64,000 bases of DNA from Pseudorhodoferax sp. Leaf274 (GTDB lineage: Bacteria; Pseudomonadota; Gammaproteobacteria; Burkholderiales; Burkholderiaceae_C), in assembly GCF_001422445.1 (NCBI RefSeq), contig NZ_LMNA01000003.1:138576-202575 (forward strand), read 5' to 3'. Below the pieces are notes generated by a model. It saw only the letters and a list, made by a program, of their open reading frames with translations, ran no database searches and had not been told where the DNA came from. Below, one piece after another: positions 52,968 through 62,241 of this stretch; within the stretch, counting starts at the first letter, position 1; every line of letters starts with the position of its first letter. The position numbers and the translations under genes were made by a program.

Positions 52968-55229
52968 TCAGTAGGTCAGGCCGAAACCGTAGGGGAACAG
53001 CGTGTCCTTCTGCGGATAGCCCGGCGCATCGGGCTGGTTGTCGACGATGGCCTGCACGTTGTTCGCCAACGCGAAGGGCAGCTTGCCCTGCGGCTTGACG
53101 GCGGCACCCGTGGCCAGCACCTTGCCGCCCAGCACGTCCAGCAGCGCGGTGTTGCTGATGCCGAAGCCGGCCACGATGGCACCCGCGCCCTTCAGCCCGC
53201 TGGCGTCGTCCAGCACGTAGGGCTGGCGGAAGTAGATGGCCAGCACCGTCTTCCTGGCACCCACCTCGTTCATGACCGCCTGGATCTGGTCCAGCGAAGG
53301 CGAGATCTGCCAGGACGCGGCGGCGGCCATTTCGGTGAACGACATCTTGCCGTTCTCCCACGGGAACGAGCCGCCGAAGGTCAGGCCGTTGTCCAGGCAG
53401 GACTTGGCGGCGTCCTCGACCGAGTACGCGGCCTTGTTCACGCAGCGGTCGTCGAAGCCCCAGGCGCGGCCGGTGGCGGGATTGATGCGGCCGCCCGTGG
53501 CCGCGTCGTCGCTCCTGTAGGTGCTGGTGGCGCGCGTGTTGGTGCCGGGCACCAGCTTGTTGTTGCTCACCTCCACGCGGATCACGGCGTAGTCGTGGCC
53601 GGCGGCGCTCGGGCGCACGCCGCCCACCAGCGCTTCGCCATCGGTCACGGCATAGCCGTACTTGTCGGTGTCGGTCTTGGCCAGGCCCATGGTGTAGACC
53701 TTGGCGCCGGCCTTCAGGGGCAGCGTCTTGCTGCCGTCGGCCTGCGCCTGGTTCTGCAGCAGAACGACCGACTTGCGCTGGATGTCCATGCCGGTGGCGC
53801 GGTTCGCGTCCTTGCCGATGATGGCGTTGGCCAGCGTGGGGTCCACGTACGGGTTCTCGAACAGGCCGAGCTGGAACTGCTCCTTGAGCAGGCGGCGGGC
53901 GGCCTCCGTCACGCGGGCCTCGCTCACGAGGCCGGCGGCCACGAGGTCGGTGATGGTCTTGTTTTCGCTGAAGCCCGACAGCGTCTCGGTGCCGCCGTTG
54001 ATCGCGGCGGCCACGCGCTGGGGCACGGAGGCCTTCTCCAGGCCCCAGGCGCGGTCGTTGATGATGCCGGTGTCGGAGTTCACGTAGCCCTTGAAGCCGA
54101 GCTTGCCGCGCAGCAGGTCGGTGACGATCTGCTTGGAGAACGCCATGCCGGTCTGCTCGTAGGTCACGCCCTCGTAGGTCACGTTGATCGGCACGCCGTA
54201 GTAGGGCATCACGGCGGAGACGCCGGCCTCGATCGCCGCCATGAAGGGCTTGAGGTGGTAGCCGAAGTTGCCGGCCGGATAGACCTGGTTCTTGCCGTGG
54301 GCGTAGTGCGGGTCCAGGCCCATCTCCTGCGGGCCGCCGCCCGGGAAGTGCTTGAGCGTGAGCGCCACGGCCGAGCTGGGGGTGACCGAGGTGCCGTCCT
54401 TGACCTTGCTGCCCTGCAGCGTCTGCACCAGCGTGCGCATGATGTTGGCGTTCAGGTCCGCGTCCTCGGTGAAGGTCTCGTGCACGCGGTACCAGCGCGG
54501 CTCGGTCGACAGGTCGGCCATGTAGCCGTACATGCCGCGCAGGCCGATGGACTTCCACTCGTCGCCCATGACGGTGGCGAAGTCCCGGACGATCGACATG
54601 TCGCCTGCGCCGAGCGATGCGGCGGCGATGCCGGCTTCCTTGGGAAATTCCGTGAACGCGCCCGAGGCTTCGTTGATGCCGACGCGCGGATCCTTCTCGT
54701 AGTGGTTGCGCGCGTTGGACTTGAACACCGCGGGAATGCCCAGGCGCGTGGCCTCGCTCATCTCCTGCACCGCGTTGAGCGACATCGCCGCCTGCTCGGG
54801 CGTGACCTGCGATCCGCTCGCCGGGATCTGCACCACGCTGCGGAAGACGAAGCGGCTCATCTTCTGCGTCTGCACCATGTTGGCGGCCGCGGCCGGCAGG
54901 GCGCCGCCGGTGCCCGCGTTCAAGGTGTTGATGAGCATGAGGCCGGCTTTCTCCTCCAGCGTCATCTGCGCCACGAGGTCGTCGATGCGCCGCTCCACGG
55001 GCAGCCGCCAGTCCTCGTACGGGTCCAGCCTGCCGTTGGCATTGGAATCCTTGAACTGCTTGCCGTCCGCGGTGATCACCGCCTTGGCGCGCGCGCCGAT
55101 GACCGGCTGCACCGGCTCGTCGTCGTCGCCGCCGCCGCAGCCGGCCAGCACGATCAGCCCGGCCGTGCCGCACACGGCCAGTTTGGTGGCCAGCGGGATG
55201 GCGCGCAGGCGTTGGATGGCATGTTTCAT
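52968..55229 (-). CDS. Glycoside hydrolase family 3 lipoprotein (beta-glucosidase-like)
   Basis: 753 residues, ATG 55229 with GGAG upstream. Lipobox VLAGC (Cys31) and [10 protein letters not shown]3 N-terminal domain with [13 protein letters not shown] and nucleophile Asp386 in [15 protein letters not shown] (SDT in place of the usual SDW). The alpha/beta sandwich second domain starts near 500 ([24 protein letters not shown]), and there is a calcium-loop-like [13 protein letters not shown] near the start. Hydrolyses beta-linked glucosides or xylosides from the non-reducing end. First structural gene after a LacI regulator, followed by the GH2 gene. Confidence 0.9.
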   Translation of the reverse strand: MKHAIQRLRAIPLATKLAVCGTAGLIVLAGCGGGDDDEPVQPVIGARAKAVITADGKQFKDSNANGRLDPYEDWRLPVERRIDDLVAQMTLEEKAGLMLINTLNAGTGGALPAAAANMVQTQKMSRFVFRSVVQIPASGSQVTPEQAAMSLNAVQEMSEATRLGIPAVFKSNARNHYEKDPRVGINEASGAFTEFPKEAGIAAASLGAGDMSIVRDFATVMGDEWKSIGLRGMYGYMADLSTEPRWYRVHETFTEDADLNANIMRTLVQTLQGSKVKDGTSVTPSSAVALTLKHFPGGGPQEMGLDPHYAHGKNQVYPAGNFGYHLKPFMAAIEAGVSAVMPYYGVPINVTYEGVTYEQTGMAFSKQIVTDLLRGKLGFKGYVNSDTGIINDRAWGLEKASVPQRVAAAINGGTETLSGFSENKTITDLVAAGLVSEARVTEAARRLLKEQFQLGLFENPYVDPTLANAIIGKDANRATGMDIQRKSVVLLQNQAQADGSKTLPLKAGAKVYTMGLAKTDTDKYGYAVTDGEALVGGVRPSAAGHDYAVIRVEVSNNKLVPGTNTRATSTYRSDDAATGGRINPATGRAWGFDDRCVNKAAYSVEDAAKSCLDNGLTFGGSFPWENGKMSFTEMAAAASWQISPSLDQIQAVMNEVGARKTVLAIYFRQPYVLDDASGLKGAGAIVAGFGISNTALLDVLGGKVLATGAAVKPQGKLPFALANNVQAIVDNQPDAPGYPQKDTLFPYGFGLTY

Positions 55230-55274
55230 CAGGGTCTCCGTTGTTGAAAAAGTGCGATGGCGGCGCGGCCGGCC

Positions 55275-56297
55275 TCAGGCCGAGCGCCGCGTGAAGATCG
55301 AGAAGCCCACGTCGAGCGCGGGCAGTTCCGCCGCGGGCGCACCGGCGATGCGCCCGATCACGCGCAGCGCCGCCTCGTGCCCGATGCGCGCGCCGTCCAC
55401 GCGCACGGTGGTCAGGGCCGGCTCCGCATCGGCGGCGAAGGGCTGGTCGCCGAAGCCGACCACGCCGATGCGGCCGGGCACGGCGATGCCCTGGTGCGCG
55501 GCCTCGGTCAGCACGCCGAGCGCCAGCATGTCGGAGCTGCAGAAGATGCCGTCCACGCCCGCGGGCAGCGCCAGCAGCGCGCGCAGTGCCTGCCGGCCGT
55601 GGCCCAGCGTGGTCGGCGCCTCGGCCTCGACCACGGCCGGCGTGGGCAGGCCCAGTGCGTGCGCGGTGGCCTGGAACGCCTGCGTGCGGCGGGCGGCGCG
55701 CGCGTCGGCGCCGCTGACCACCGCCAGCCGGCGGCGCCCCTGGCCGGCCAGGAAACGGCAGACCGCCGCGCCCACGTCTGCATGCGAGAAGCCGACCAGC
55801 ATGTCGATGGGCGCGGGGGTCAGGTCCCAGGTCTCGACCACCGGCACGCCGCAGCCGGCTAGCGTGTCGCGGGCCTGGCGCGAGTGGTCCACGCCCACCA
55901 GCACGATGCCGTCGGGCCGGCGGCGGATCACGGCCTGCAGCAGCGCGTCCTCGCCGGCCGGCCCGTAGCCGCTCTGGCCCAGCATCAGGTGGTAGCCGGC
56001 CTCGGCCAGCGTGGCGGTGAGCGCCTGCACCGTGTCGCTGAAGACCGGGCTGCCCAGCGCGGGGACGATGGCCGCCACCAGCCGGCTGCGGCGCGACCGC
56101 AGCCCACAGGCCAGCAGGTTGGGCACGTACTGCGTGGCCTGCACGGCCGCCTGCACGCGCTGGCGCGTGGCGGGCGGCACCCGCTGCGGCTGGTTGAGCG
56201 TGCGCGAGACGGTCATGGCCGACACGCCCGCCAGGCGGGCCACGTCCAGCACCGTGGTGGCGCGCTGGCGGTCGGGCGGGGGCAACAGGCGGGTCAT
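55275..56297 (-). CDS. LacI-family regulator, upstream of GH3/GH2
   Basis: 340 residues. Helix-turn-helix at the N-terminus (TTVLDVARLAGVSAMTVSRT, LNQPQRVPPATRQRV, hinge ACGLRSRRSRLVAAIVP) and a periplasmic-binding-like sugar domain. Its stop is 45 bases before GH3, so the regulator and the two hydrolases probably form one transcript. Two palindromes upstream (56318-56333, 56407-56422) fit LacI operators and would give autorepression. Family resembles GntR-type LacI repressors; the sugar inducer is unknown. Confidence 0.92.
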   Translation of the reverse strand: MTRLLPPPDRQRATTVLDVARLAGVSAMTVSRTLNQPQRVPPATRQRVQAAVQATQYVPNLLACGLRSRRSRLVAAIVPALGSPVFSDTVQALTATLAEAGYHLMLGQSGYGPAGEDALLQAVIRRRPDGIVLVGVDHSRQARDTLAGCGVPVVETWDLTPAPIDMLVGFSHADVGAAVCRFLAGQGRRRLAVVSGADARAARRTQAFQATAHALGLPTPAVVEAEAPTTLGHGRQALRALLALPAGVDGIFCSSDMLALGVLTEAAHQGIAVPGRIGVVGFGDQPFAADAEPALTTVRVDGARIGHEAALRVIGRIAGAPAAELPALDVGFSIFTRRSA

Positions 56298-56317
56298 CGT
56301 GCGCTTCGAGGGTTGGT

Positions 56318-56333
56318 AGTCAACCGGTTAACT
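56318..56333. promoter_or_regulatory. LacI-type operator O1
   Basis: AGTCAACCGGTTAACT, a 16-bp palindrome with one mismatch, centred on CCGG and 20 bases before the LacI start codon. The central CpG is the hallmark of LacI-family operators. Confidence 0.75.
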
Positions 56334-56406
56334 TATGAGATCAGCATCGCGCGCTGTGGAGAATTTTTGGTGGCATGGCTCTCGATACCGGTCCAGCGCG
56401 CGAGAT

Positions 56407-56422
56407 AGTTAACCGGTTAACT
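56407..56422. promoter_or_regulatory. LacI-type operator O2
   Basis: AGTTAACCGGTTAACT, a perfect 16-bp palindrome, 89 bases (centre to centre) from O1. The spacing of about 8.5 helical turns allows looping between the two sites. Confidence 0.75.
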
Positions 56423-56478
56423 TCAGCGGCGATGGTGATCGATAACATTTGCAGGGTCAAGCGGACCGAACCCGGGGA

Positions 56479-57489
56479 TTACCCGGGGGTCTGACGTGTG
56501 GTGGACTCGCGCACCATGAGCCGGCAGGTCAGCACATCCTCGTGGCGGGTCTGGGCGCCGGCGATGACTTCGGCCAGGCGCTGCATCGCCATCTCGCCGA
56601 CGGCCTCGCTCATCATGTCCACGCTGGTCAGCGAAGGGCTGCCCAGGCGGCCGTAGGTGATGTTGTCGAAGCCGGCCACCGCCACCTGCTCGGGCACGTG
56701 CACGCCCAGCGCCCGCGCCTCGGCGAGCAGGCCCAGCGCCAGCAGGTCGTTGAAGGTGACGATCGCGTCCGGCATGTCGCCCGACAGCAGCACCACCGAG
56801 GCCAGCCGCTCGCCCTCCTCGGCGACCGGCGCCGTGGCCTCGTAGTGCTGGAACCGGGCTTGCTCGCCCTCGAAGGCGTCCTGCACGCCGCGCCAGCGTT
56901 CGGCGCTCCAGCGCGCCGTCGGAAAGCCGATGTAGCTGATCTTGCGCAGGCCGCGGTCGCGCAGGTGCCGGCCCAGCATGCGGCCGGCCAGGTAGTTGTC
57001 GCAGCACACGCTGTGGTAGGCCGGGTCGGGCGGCGGGCCGCCGTAGAACACCACCGGCGTGCCGGTGTCGAACAGCGCCTGCAGCACGGGCTGGGGCAGC
57101 CGTGCGCTGACGATCAGGCCGTCGACACGGCGGGCCAGCGCGCGCAGCACCGCGAGCTCGGGCGCCTTGCTTTCGGCGGCGTCGGCCACGATCAGGTTCA
57201 GCCCGGCGGCCGCCGCGCCGCGCGCCGCGCCTTTCACCATGCTCGTGAAGTGCGGGTTGCGGATGTCCAGGATGACGATGCCGATGTTGCCGCTCTGGCC
57301 CGTGGTGATGCCGCGCGCCATCGGGTTGAGCGACCAGCCCAGCTCCTGCACGGCCCGGGTGACGCGCGCCTCCACGTCGGCCGAGAAGCGCTGGCTGCCG
57401 TTGACGAACTTGGAGACGGTGGCGGTCGAGACCTCGGCGGCCCGGGCCACGTCGCGGATGGTGGCGGAACGCTTGCGTGCAGGCGGCAT
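56479..57489 (-). CDS. LacI-family regulator
   Basis: 336 residues. Helix-turn-helix SATIRDVARAAEVSTATVSKF, hinge region MARGITTGQSGNIGIVI, then the effector-binding core (NPHFTSMVKGAARGAAAAGL, FNDLLALGLLAEARALGVHV, VAVAGFDNI, SVDMMSEAVGEMA). It is not closely like the neighbouring LacI. Stop lies 57 bases from operator O2. Its targets are not evident: the sites in the gap downstream could be for either regulator. It starts upstream of no divergent gene; the DUF72 gene follows its upstream side on the same strand. Confidence 0.9.
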   Translation of the reverse strand: MPPARKRSATIRDVARAAEVSTATVSKFVNGSQRFSADVEARVTRAVQELGWSLNPMARGITTGQSGNIGIVILDIRNPHFTSMVKGAARGAAAAGLNLIVADAAESKAPELAVLRALARRVDGLIVSARLPQPVLQALFDTGTPVVFYGGPPPDPAYHSVCCDNYLAGRMLGRHLRDRGLRKISYIGFPTARWSAERWRGVQDAFEGEQARFQHYEATAPVAEEGERLASVVLLSGDMPDAIVTFNDLLALGLLAEARALGVHVPEQVAVAGFDNITYGRLGSPSLTSVDMMSEAVGEMAMQRLAEVIAGAQTRHEDVLTCRLMVRESTTRQTPG

Positions 57490-57499
57490 GCGGGCGCGC

Positions 57500-58285
57500 T
57501 CAGAGCCGGGCGATCAGCGCCTGGGCCGCCGCGGGCGCGCGCTCCTTGGCGCCGTTGATGAAGAACACGAAGACCTCGCGCGGCGCGCCGCCCTGCGGCG
57601 CCGGCTCCACCAGCGGCGCACCGGGCGGCGTGGCGCCGCGGGCCCAGTCGCGCGCGGCATCGGCCCAGCGGTCCAGCCGCCCGGCGTCGTAGCCGGTCGC
57701 GCAGTCGGCCTGGCTCTGCATGAGCCGCGCGTAGACGAAGTCGCCCGTCACGTCGGCGAAGCTGGGGTGCTTGTCGGAGTCTGCGAACACCGTCGCGCAG
57801 CCGTGGCGCCGGGCCAGGGCCAGGTAGGCGGGCACCATGAAGCTGGCGTGCCGCACGTCCAGCACGTGGCGCAGCGCGAGCCCGTCGACCGACTTGGGCA
57901 GCAGGGCCAGGAAGGCCTCGAAGTCCGGCGCATCGAATGGCTTGGTCGGCGCGAACTGCCAGACGATGGGGCCGAGCTTGGGCCCGAGTTCCGACAGCCC
58001 GCTCTCGACGAACTTGCGGATGGAATCGCCCGCATCGGCCAGCACGCGCCGGTTGGTGGCGAAGCGGTTGGCCTTGAGCGAGAACACGAAGCCATCGGGC
58101 GTCTCGTCGCGCCAGCGCGCGAAGCTCTTGGGCGATTGCGTGCTGTAGTAGGTGCCGTTGACCTCGATGGCCGTGACGGCGCGGCTCGCGAAGTGCAGCT
58201 CCTGGCTGTGCGGCAGGCCGGCCGGGAAGAAGTTGTTGCGCCAGGGCTCGAAGGTCCAGCCGCCGATGCCGACACGGATGCTCAT
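57500..58285 (-). CDS. DUF72 (YecE-like) protein
   Basis: 261 residues, TIM-barrel-like family. Typical parts: RVGIGGWTFEPWRNNFFP, LHFASRAVTAIEVNGTYYS, FARWRDETPDGFVFSLKANR, the pocket LGPIVWQFAPTKPFD, and DFVYARLM. Function in the family is unproven. It is the gene immediately upstream of the second LacI on the same strand, with 10 bases between stop and start, so they may be co-transcribed. Confidence 0.85.
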   Translation of the reverse strand: MSIRVGIGGWTFEPWRNNFFPAGLPHSQELHFASRAVTAIEVNGTYYSTQSPKSFARWRDETPDGFVFSLKANRFATNRRVLADAGDSIRKFVESGLSELGPKLGPIVWQFAPTKPFDAPDFEAFLALLPKSVDGLALRHVLDVRHASFMVPAYLALARRHGCATVFADSDKHPSFADVTGDFVYARLMQSQADCATGYDAGRLDRWADAARDWARGATPPGAPLVEPAPQGGAPREVFVFFINGAKERAPAAAQALIARL

Positions 58286-58327
58286 GGGGGTCTCCTGCTG
58301 CGAAGCCCCGCAGCATAGCCGCGCGCG

Positions 58328-59743
58328 CTATGCGGTGTGCGGATGCCGCGCGGCTTCGACCAGCTGGCGTGCCAGCTGGCGGTGCCGCTCGAGCAGCGGG
58401 GCCAGCTCGGTGTCCACCAGGCGGCCCTCGCGCACGCGCACGCGGCCGTCGATGACCGACAGCGCGGCGTTGGCCGGCTGGCAGAACACCAGCGCCGCCA
58501 CCGGATCGTGGCCGGCGCCGGCATGGCCCACGCCGCGCAGGTCGAAGGCCACGAGGTCGGCCGACATGCCGGGCGCCAGCGCGCCGATGTCATCGCGGCC
58601 CAGCACCTGGGCGCCGCCGCGCGTGGCGATCTCCAGCGCCTCGCGCGCGGTCATGGCCGCCGGCCCGAAGCCCACGCGCGCCAGCAGCAGCGCCTGGCGC
58701 GCCTCGCCGAGCAGGTGGGCGCCATCGTTGCTGGCGCTGCCGTCCACGCCCAGGCCCACCGGCACGCCGGCGCGCCGCATCGCGCCCACGGGCGCGATGC
58801 CCGAGCCCAGCCGCATGTTGCTGCACGGGCAGTGCGCCACGCCGGTGCCGGTGCGGCCGAACAGCCGGATGCCGGCCTCGTCCAGCTTCACGCAGTGCGC
58901 ATGCCAGACGTCGCGGCCGACCCAGCCCAGGTCTTCGGCGTACTCGGCGGGCGTCATGCCGAACTTCTCGCGCGAGTAGGCGATGTCGTTGTCGTTCTCG
59001 GCCAGGTGCGTGTGCAGCGAGACGCCGGTGGCGCGCGCCAGTTCGGCCGAGGCGCGCATGAGGTCGCGCGAGACCGAGAACGGCGAGCAGGGCGCCAGCA
59101 CGATGCGCAGCATGGCGTGGCGCGCCGGGTCGTTCCAGCGCTCGATCAGGCGCTGGCTGTCGGCCAGGATCGCGTCCTCGCGCTCGACCACCGCGTCCGG
59201 CGGCAGGCCGCCGCTGCTCTGCCCCACGCTCATGCTGCCGCGCGCGGCGTGGAAGCGCATGCCCATGTCTGCGGCCGCCTCGATCGCGTCGTCGAGCCGG
59301 CAGCCGTTGGGGTACAGGTACAGGTGGTCGCTGGTGGTGGTGCAGCCCGACAGCAGCAGCTCGGCCATCGCGGTGCGGGTGGACACGCGCACCATCTCCG
59401 GCGTCAGCCTGGCCCACAGTGGGTACAGGCTGCCGAGCCAGCCGAACAGTTCGGCGTCCTGCGCCTCGGGCACCGCGCGCGTCAGGCTCTGGTACATGTG
59501 GTGGTGGGTGTTGACGAGGCCCGGCATCAGCACATGGCCGTGCAGGTCGATCGCCTGCGCCCGGCCGTCCGCGAGCGCCTCGTCATAGGCCGCGGGCAGC
59601 GCGTCGCTGGCACCCACCCAGGCGATCGCCGGGCCTTGCACCACGACGGCGCCGTCCCGGATCTCGCGGCGCTGGTCGTCCATGGTCACCAGCACATCGG
59701 CATGGCGCAGGATCAGGAAGGGTGTGTCAGTGGGCATGGTCAT
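58328..59743 (-). CDS. 8-oxoguanine deaminase-like amidohydrolase
   Basis: 471 residues from ATG 59743, which overlaps the permease stop (ATGA); the ATG at 59737 is an alternative. Amidohydrolase barrel: zinc site LVNTHHHMYQSL, VSLHTHLAEND, HAHCVKLDEAG, CPCSNMRLGSGIAP, and catalytic Asp in VDGSASNDGAHL. The pattern, including NTHHHMYQ and the SNMRLGSGIAP block, is that of 8-oxoguanine deaminases (Atz/TrzN-related), converting 8-oxoguanine to urate. Pairing with an NCS2 purine permease supports a purine-salvage role. Other aminohydrolase substrates cannot be ruled out. Confidence 0.85.
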   Translation of the reverse strand: MTMPTDTPFLILRHADVLVTMDDQRREIRDGAVVVQGPAIAWVGASDALPAAYDEALADGRAQAIDLHGHVLMPGLVNTHHHMYQSLTRAVPEAQDAELFGWLGSLYPLWARLTPEMVRVSTRTAMAELLLSGCTTTSDHLYLYPNGCRLDDAIEAAADMGMRFHAARGSMSVGQSSGGLPPDAVVEREDAILADSQRLIERWNDPARHAMLRIVLAPCSPFSVSRDLMRASAELARATGVSLHTHLAENDNDIAYSREKFGMTPAEYAEDLGWVGRDVWHAHCVKLDEAGIRLFGRTGTGVAHCPCSNMRLGSGIAPVGAMRRAGVPVGLGVDGSASNDGAHLLGEARQALLLARVGFGPAAMTAREALEIATRGGAQVLGRDDIGALAPGMSADLVAFDLRGVGHAGAGHDPVAALVFCQPANAALSVIDGRVRVREGRLVDTELAPLLERHRQLARQLVEAARHPHTA

Positions 59744-61125
59744 TCCGCGGAGTGGGCGGTGGCCGCCGCCTGCGCCAGCGAGCGCTCCAGCGTCAGTGCA
59801 CCGTGGTAGAACAGGTTCAGCAGCACAGCAACCACCGTGCCGAGCACGATCCCGCTGTGCGTGACGGCGTGGGTCCATGCCGGCAGGTGCTGGAAGAAGG
59901 TGGGCGACAGCGTGGGGATCAGGCCCATGCCGATGGAGATCGCGATCACATACAGCGCATGGCGGTTGGCGCCGTAGTCCACGCTGCCCAGGATGCGCAC
60001 GCCGGTGGCCGCCACCATGCCGAACATCACGATGCCCGCGCCGCCCAGCACGAAGGGCGGCACGCTGGCCACCAGGTGCGCCACCTTGGGCAGCAGCGCC
60101 AGTGCGATCAGCACCACGCCGCCGGCCGCTGCCACATGGCGCGAGCGCACGCCGGTCACGGTGACCAGGCCCACGTTCTGGCTGAAGCTGGTGTACGGGA
60201 AGGTGTTGAACACGCCGCCGATCACCGTGCCCAGGCCGTCGGCGCGCAGGCCGCGCGTGAGCAGGTCCGGCGTCACGCGCCGGCCGGTGATGGCGCCCAG
60301 CGCCAGGAACATGCCGGTGGACTCCACCAGCGTGATCACCATCACGATGCACATCGCGACGATGGCCGACATCTCCAGCCGCGGCAGGCCGAAGTGGAAG
60401 GGCGTGGTCAGCGCCAGCCAGGGCGCCTGCTCCAGGCCCTCGAAGCCCATGCGCCCCGTGGCCAGCGCCACGGCCGCCCCCACGGCCACGCCCAGCAGCA
60501 CCGCCAGGTTGGCCACCAGCCCGCGGCCGAAGCGGCTGATCGCGATGACGACGAGCAGCACCAGCGCAGCGATGGCCAGCTTGGCCGGGTCGCCGTACTC
60601 CGGGTTGGCGATGGAATGCACCACGCCGTTCACCATCTCGGTGCGATGCGGCTGGCCGCCCGCGGCCCAATGGATGGCCACGCCCATCAACGAAATGCCG
60701 ATCAGCGTGATGACGGTGCCCGTGACCAGCGGCGGGAACACGCCCAGCAGCCGCCCCATGAGCGGCGCGACGAGGATGCCGAACAGGCCGGCGACGATGG
60801 TGGCGCCGTAGATGGCCGGCAGGCCGAGCGCGGGGTCGGTGCCGATCGCGATCATCGGGCCCACCGCCGCGAAGGTCACGCCCATCATCACCGGCATGCG
60901 GATGCCGAAGCGCCACCAGCCCAGCGCCTGGACCAGCGTGGCGATGCCGGCGGCCAGCAGGTCGGCGTTGATCAGGAAGGCGATGTCGGCCTTGGACAGG
61001 CCCAGCGCGCCGCCGACGATGAGCGGCACGGCCACCGTGCCGGCGTACATCACGAGCACATGCTGCACGCCGAGTGTGGCGCAGCGGGGCAGGGGAATCT
61101 TCTGGTCGACGGCATCGGCGGACAT
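59740..61125 (-). CDS. NCS2-family purine/uracil permease
   Basis: 461 residues from ATG 61125 (GAGG upstream). Twelve to fourteen membrane segments of the nucleobase/cation symporter-2 fold: CATLGVQHVLVMYAGTVAVP, GVTFAAVGPMI, the motif VVESTGMFLALG (ESTG), and FPYTSFSQNVGLV. The QNVGLV and ESTG motifs point to urate or xanthine transport. Coupled to the deaminase gene by a 4-base overlap. A LysR gene lies 111 bases upstream on the same strand. Confidence 0.92.
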   Translation of the reverse strand: MSADAVDQKIPLPRCATLGVQHVLVMYAGTVAVPLIVGGALGLSKADIAFLINADLLAAGIATLVQALGWWRFGIRMPVMMGVTFAAVGPMIAIGTDPALGLPAIYGATIVAGLFGILVAPLMGRLLGVFPPLVTGTVITLIGISLMGVAIHWAAGGQPHRTEMVNGVVHSIANPEYGDPAKLAIAALVLLVVIAISRFGRGLVANLAVLLGVAVGAAVALATGRMGFEGLEQAPWLALTTPFHFGLPRLEMSAIVAMCIVMVITLVESTGMFLALGAITGRRVTPDLLTRGLRADGLGTVIGGVFNTFPYTSFSQNVGLVTVTGVRSRHVAAAGGVVLIALALLPKVAHLVASVPPFVLGGAGIVMFGMVAATGVRILGSVDYGANRHALYVIAISIGMGLIPTLSPTFFQHLPAWTHAVTHSGIVLGTVVAVLLNLFYHGALTLERSLAQAAATAHSAE

Positions 61126-61236
61126 GGGGCACCTCGTTCGGACACAGTGGAGTGGGGTGCCGCAGTCTAGGAAGCGCGGGCGTGCCAGGCGAGCGCAGAA
61201 TTCTGCGCGCTGCGTGCAGAAAAACTGCACGGCTGC

Positions 61237-62136
61237 TCAGGCCTGCAGCTGCGCCAGCCCTTCGACCAGGTGCCGGGCCAGCAAGGCCGTGGTCGGGTTG
61301 GCGTCGGCGCCGGCGCGGCAGACCAAGCGCAGCGTCTGTGGGCGCGGCTGGGCGTCGCGCAGCGGCACGAAGGCCAGCGCGCCGCTGCGGCAGTCTTCCT
61401 CCACATCCAGCCGGTTCAGCAGCGCGATGCCCACGCCGCGCTGCACCAGCGCGCGCACCAAGGCGGTGGAGGTGCTTTCCACCACGGGTGCCACGCGCAC
61501 CGCGCCGAGCGCGAAGGCGCCGTCCAGCAGCGCACGCAGCGACAGCGCCGGCGCGGGCAGGATCAGCGGATGGCCCAGGCAGTCCGCCAGCGCCACGCTG
61601 GGCTGGCGCGCCAGCGCATGGCCGGGCGGCAGCACGGCGCCGATCGGCCAGTCGCTCTCGGACAGCACGCGCAGGCCCGCGCTGTCGGGCACGTCGTAGG
61701 CCAGGCCCAGGTCGGCGTCGCCGGCCTGCACGCTGCGCAGCACCTCGCTGACCGGGGCATCGAGCAGCTGCAGCCGCAGGCCCGGATGCTCGGCACGCAC
61801 GCGCTGCACCAGGGCGGGCAGGAAGGCGCTGGCCAGGCCGGCCGTGGTGGCCAGCGTGACCTCGCCCTGCTGCAGGCCCTGCACGGCCGCGATGCGTTCG
61901 CGCACCTCGTCGAAGGCGTGCAGCGTGGCGCGCGCGTGCTCCAGCACGATCTCGCCCACGGGTGTGAGCTTGAGCGTGCCGCGCACGCGCTCGAACAGCG
62001 GGGCGCCCAGCTCATCCTCCAGCAGCAGGATCTGCCGGTTGACGGCCGTGGGCACCACGTGCAGCTGCTCGGCCGCCTTGCGGATGGAGCCGGCGCGCAC
62101 GACGGCGGCGAAGTAACGGAGCACCTTGGCGTGCAT
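61237..62136 (-). CDS. LysR-family transcriptional regulator
   Basis: 299 residues. N-terminal helix-turn-helix (VLRYFAAVVRAGSIRKAAEQLHVVPTAVNRQIL), effector-binding domain (VTLATTAGLASAFLPALVQR...). It lies between the purine permease and the divergent M20 gene: 111 bases upstream of the permease on the same strand and 105 bases from the M20 ATG on the other. The divergent M20 gene is the more usual kind of LysR target. No clear T-N11-A site was found in the 105-base gap. Confidence 0.92.
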   Translation of the reverse strand: MHAKVLRYFAAVVRAGSIRKAAEQLHVVPTAVNRQILLLEDELGAPLFERVRGTLKLTPVGEIVLEHARATLHAFDEVRERIAAVQGLQQGEVTLATTAGLASAFLPALVQRVRAEHPGLRLQLLDAPVSEVLRSVQAGDADLGLAYDVPDSAGLRVLSESDWPIGAVLPPGHALARQPSVALADCLGHPLILPAPALSLRALLDGAFALGAVRVAPVVESTSTALVRALVQRGVGIALLNRLDVEEDCRSGALAFVPLRDAQPRPQTLRLVCRAGADANPTTALLARHLVEGLAQLQA

Positions 62137-62241
62137 AGGGGGCGGAGCATAGCGGCCTGGGGCTGTGGCAGACTGCGCGCGACGCCCGGCGCCCTGGTGC
62201 GCGGCCACCCATCTCCCAGGCCCTCCCGAGGCCTTCCACCC

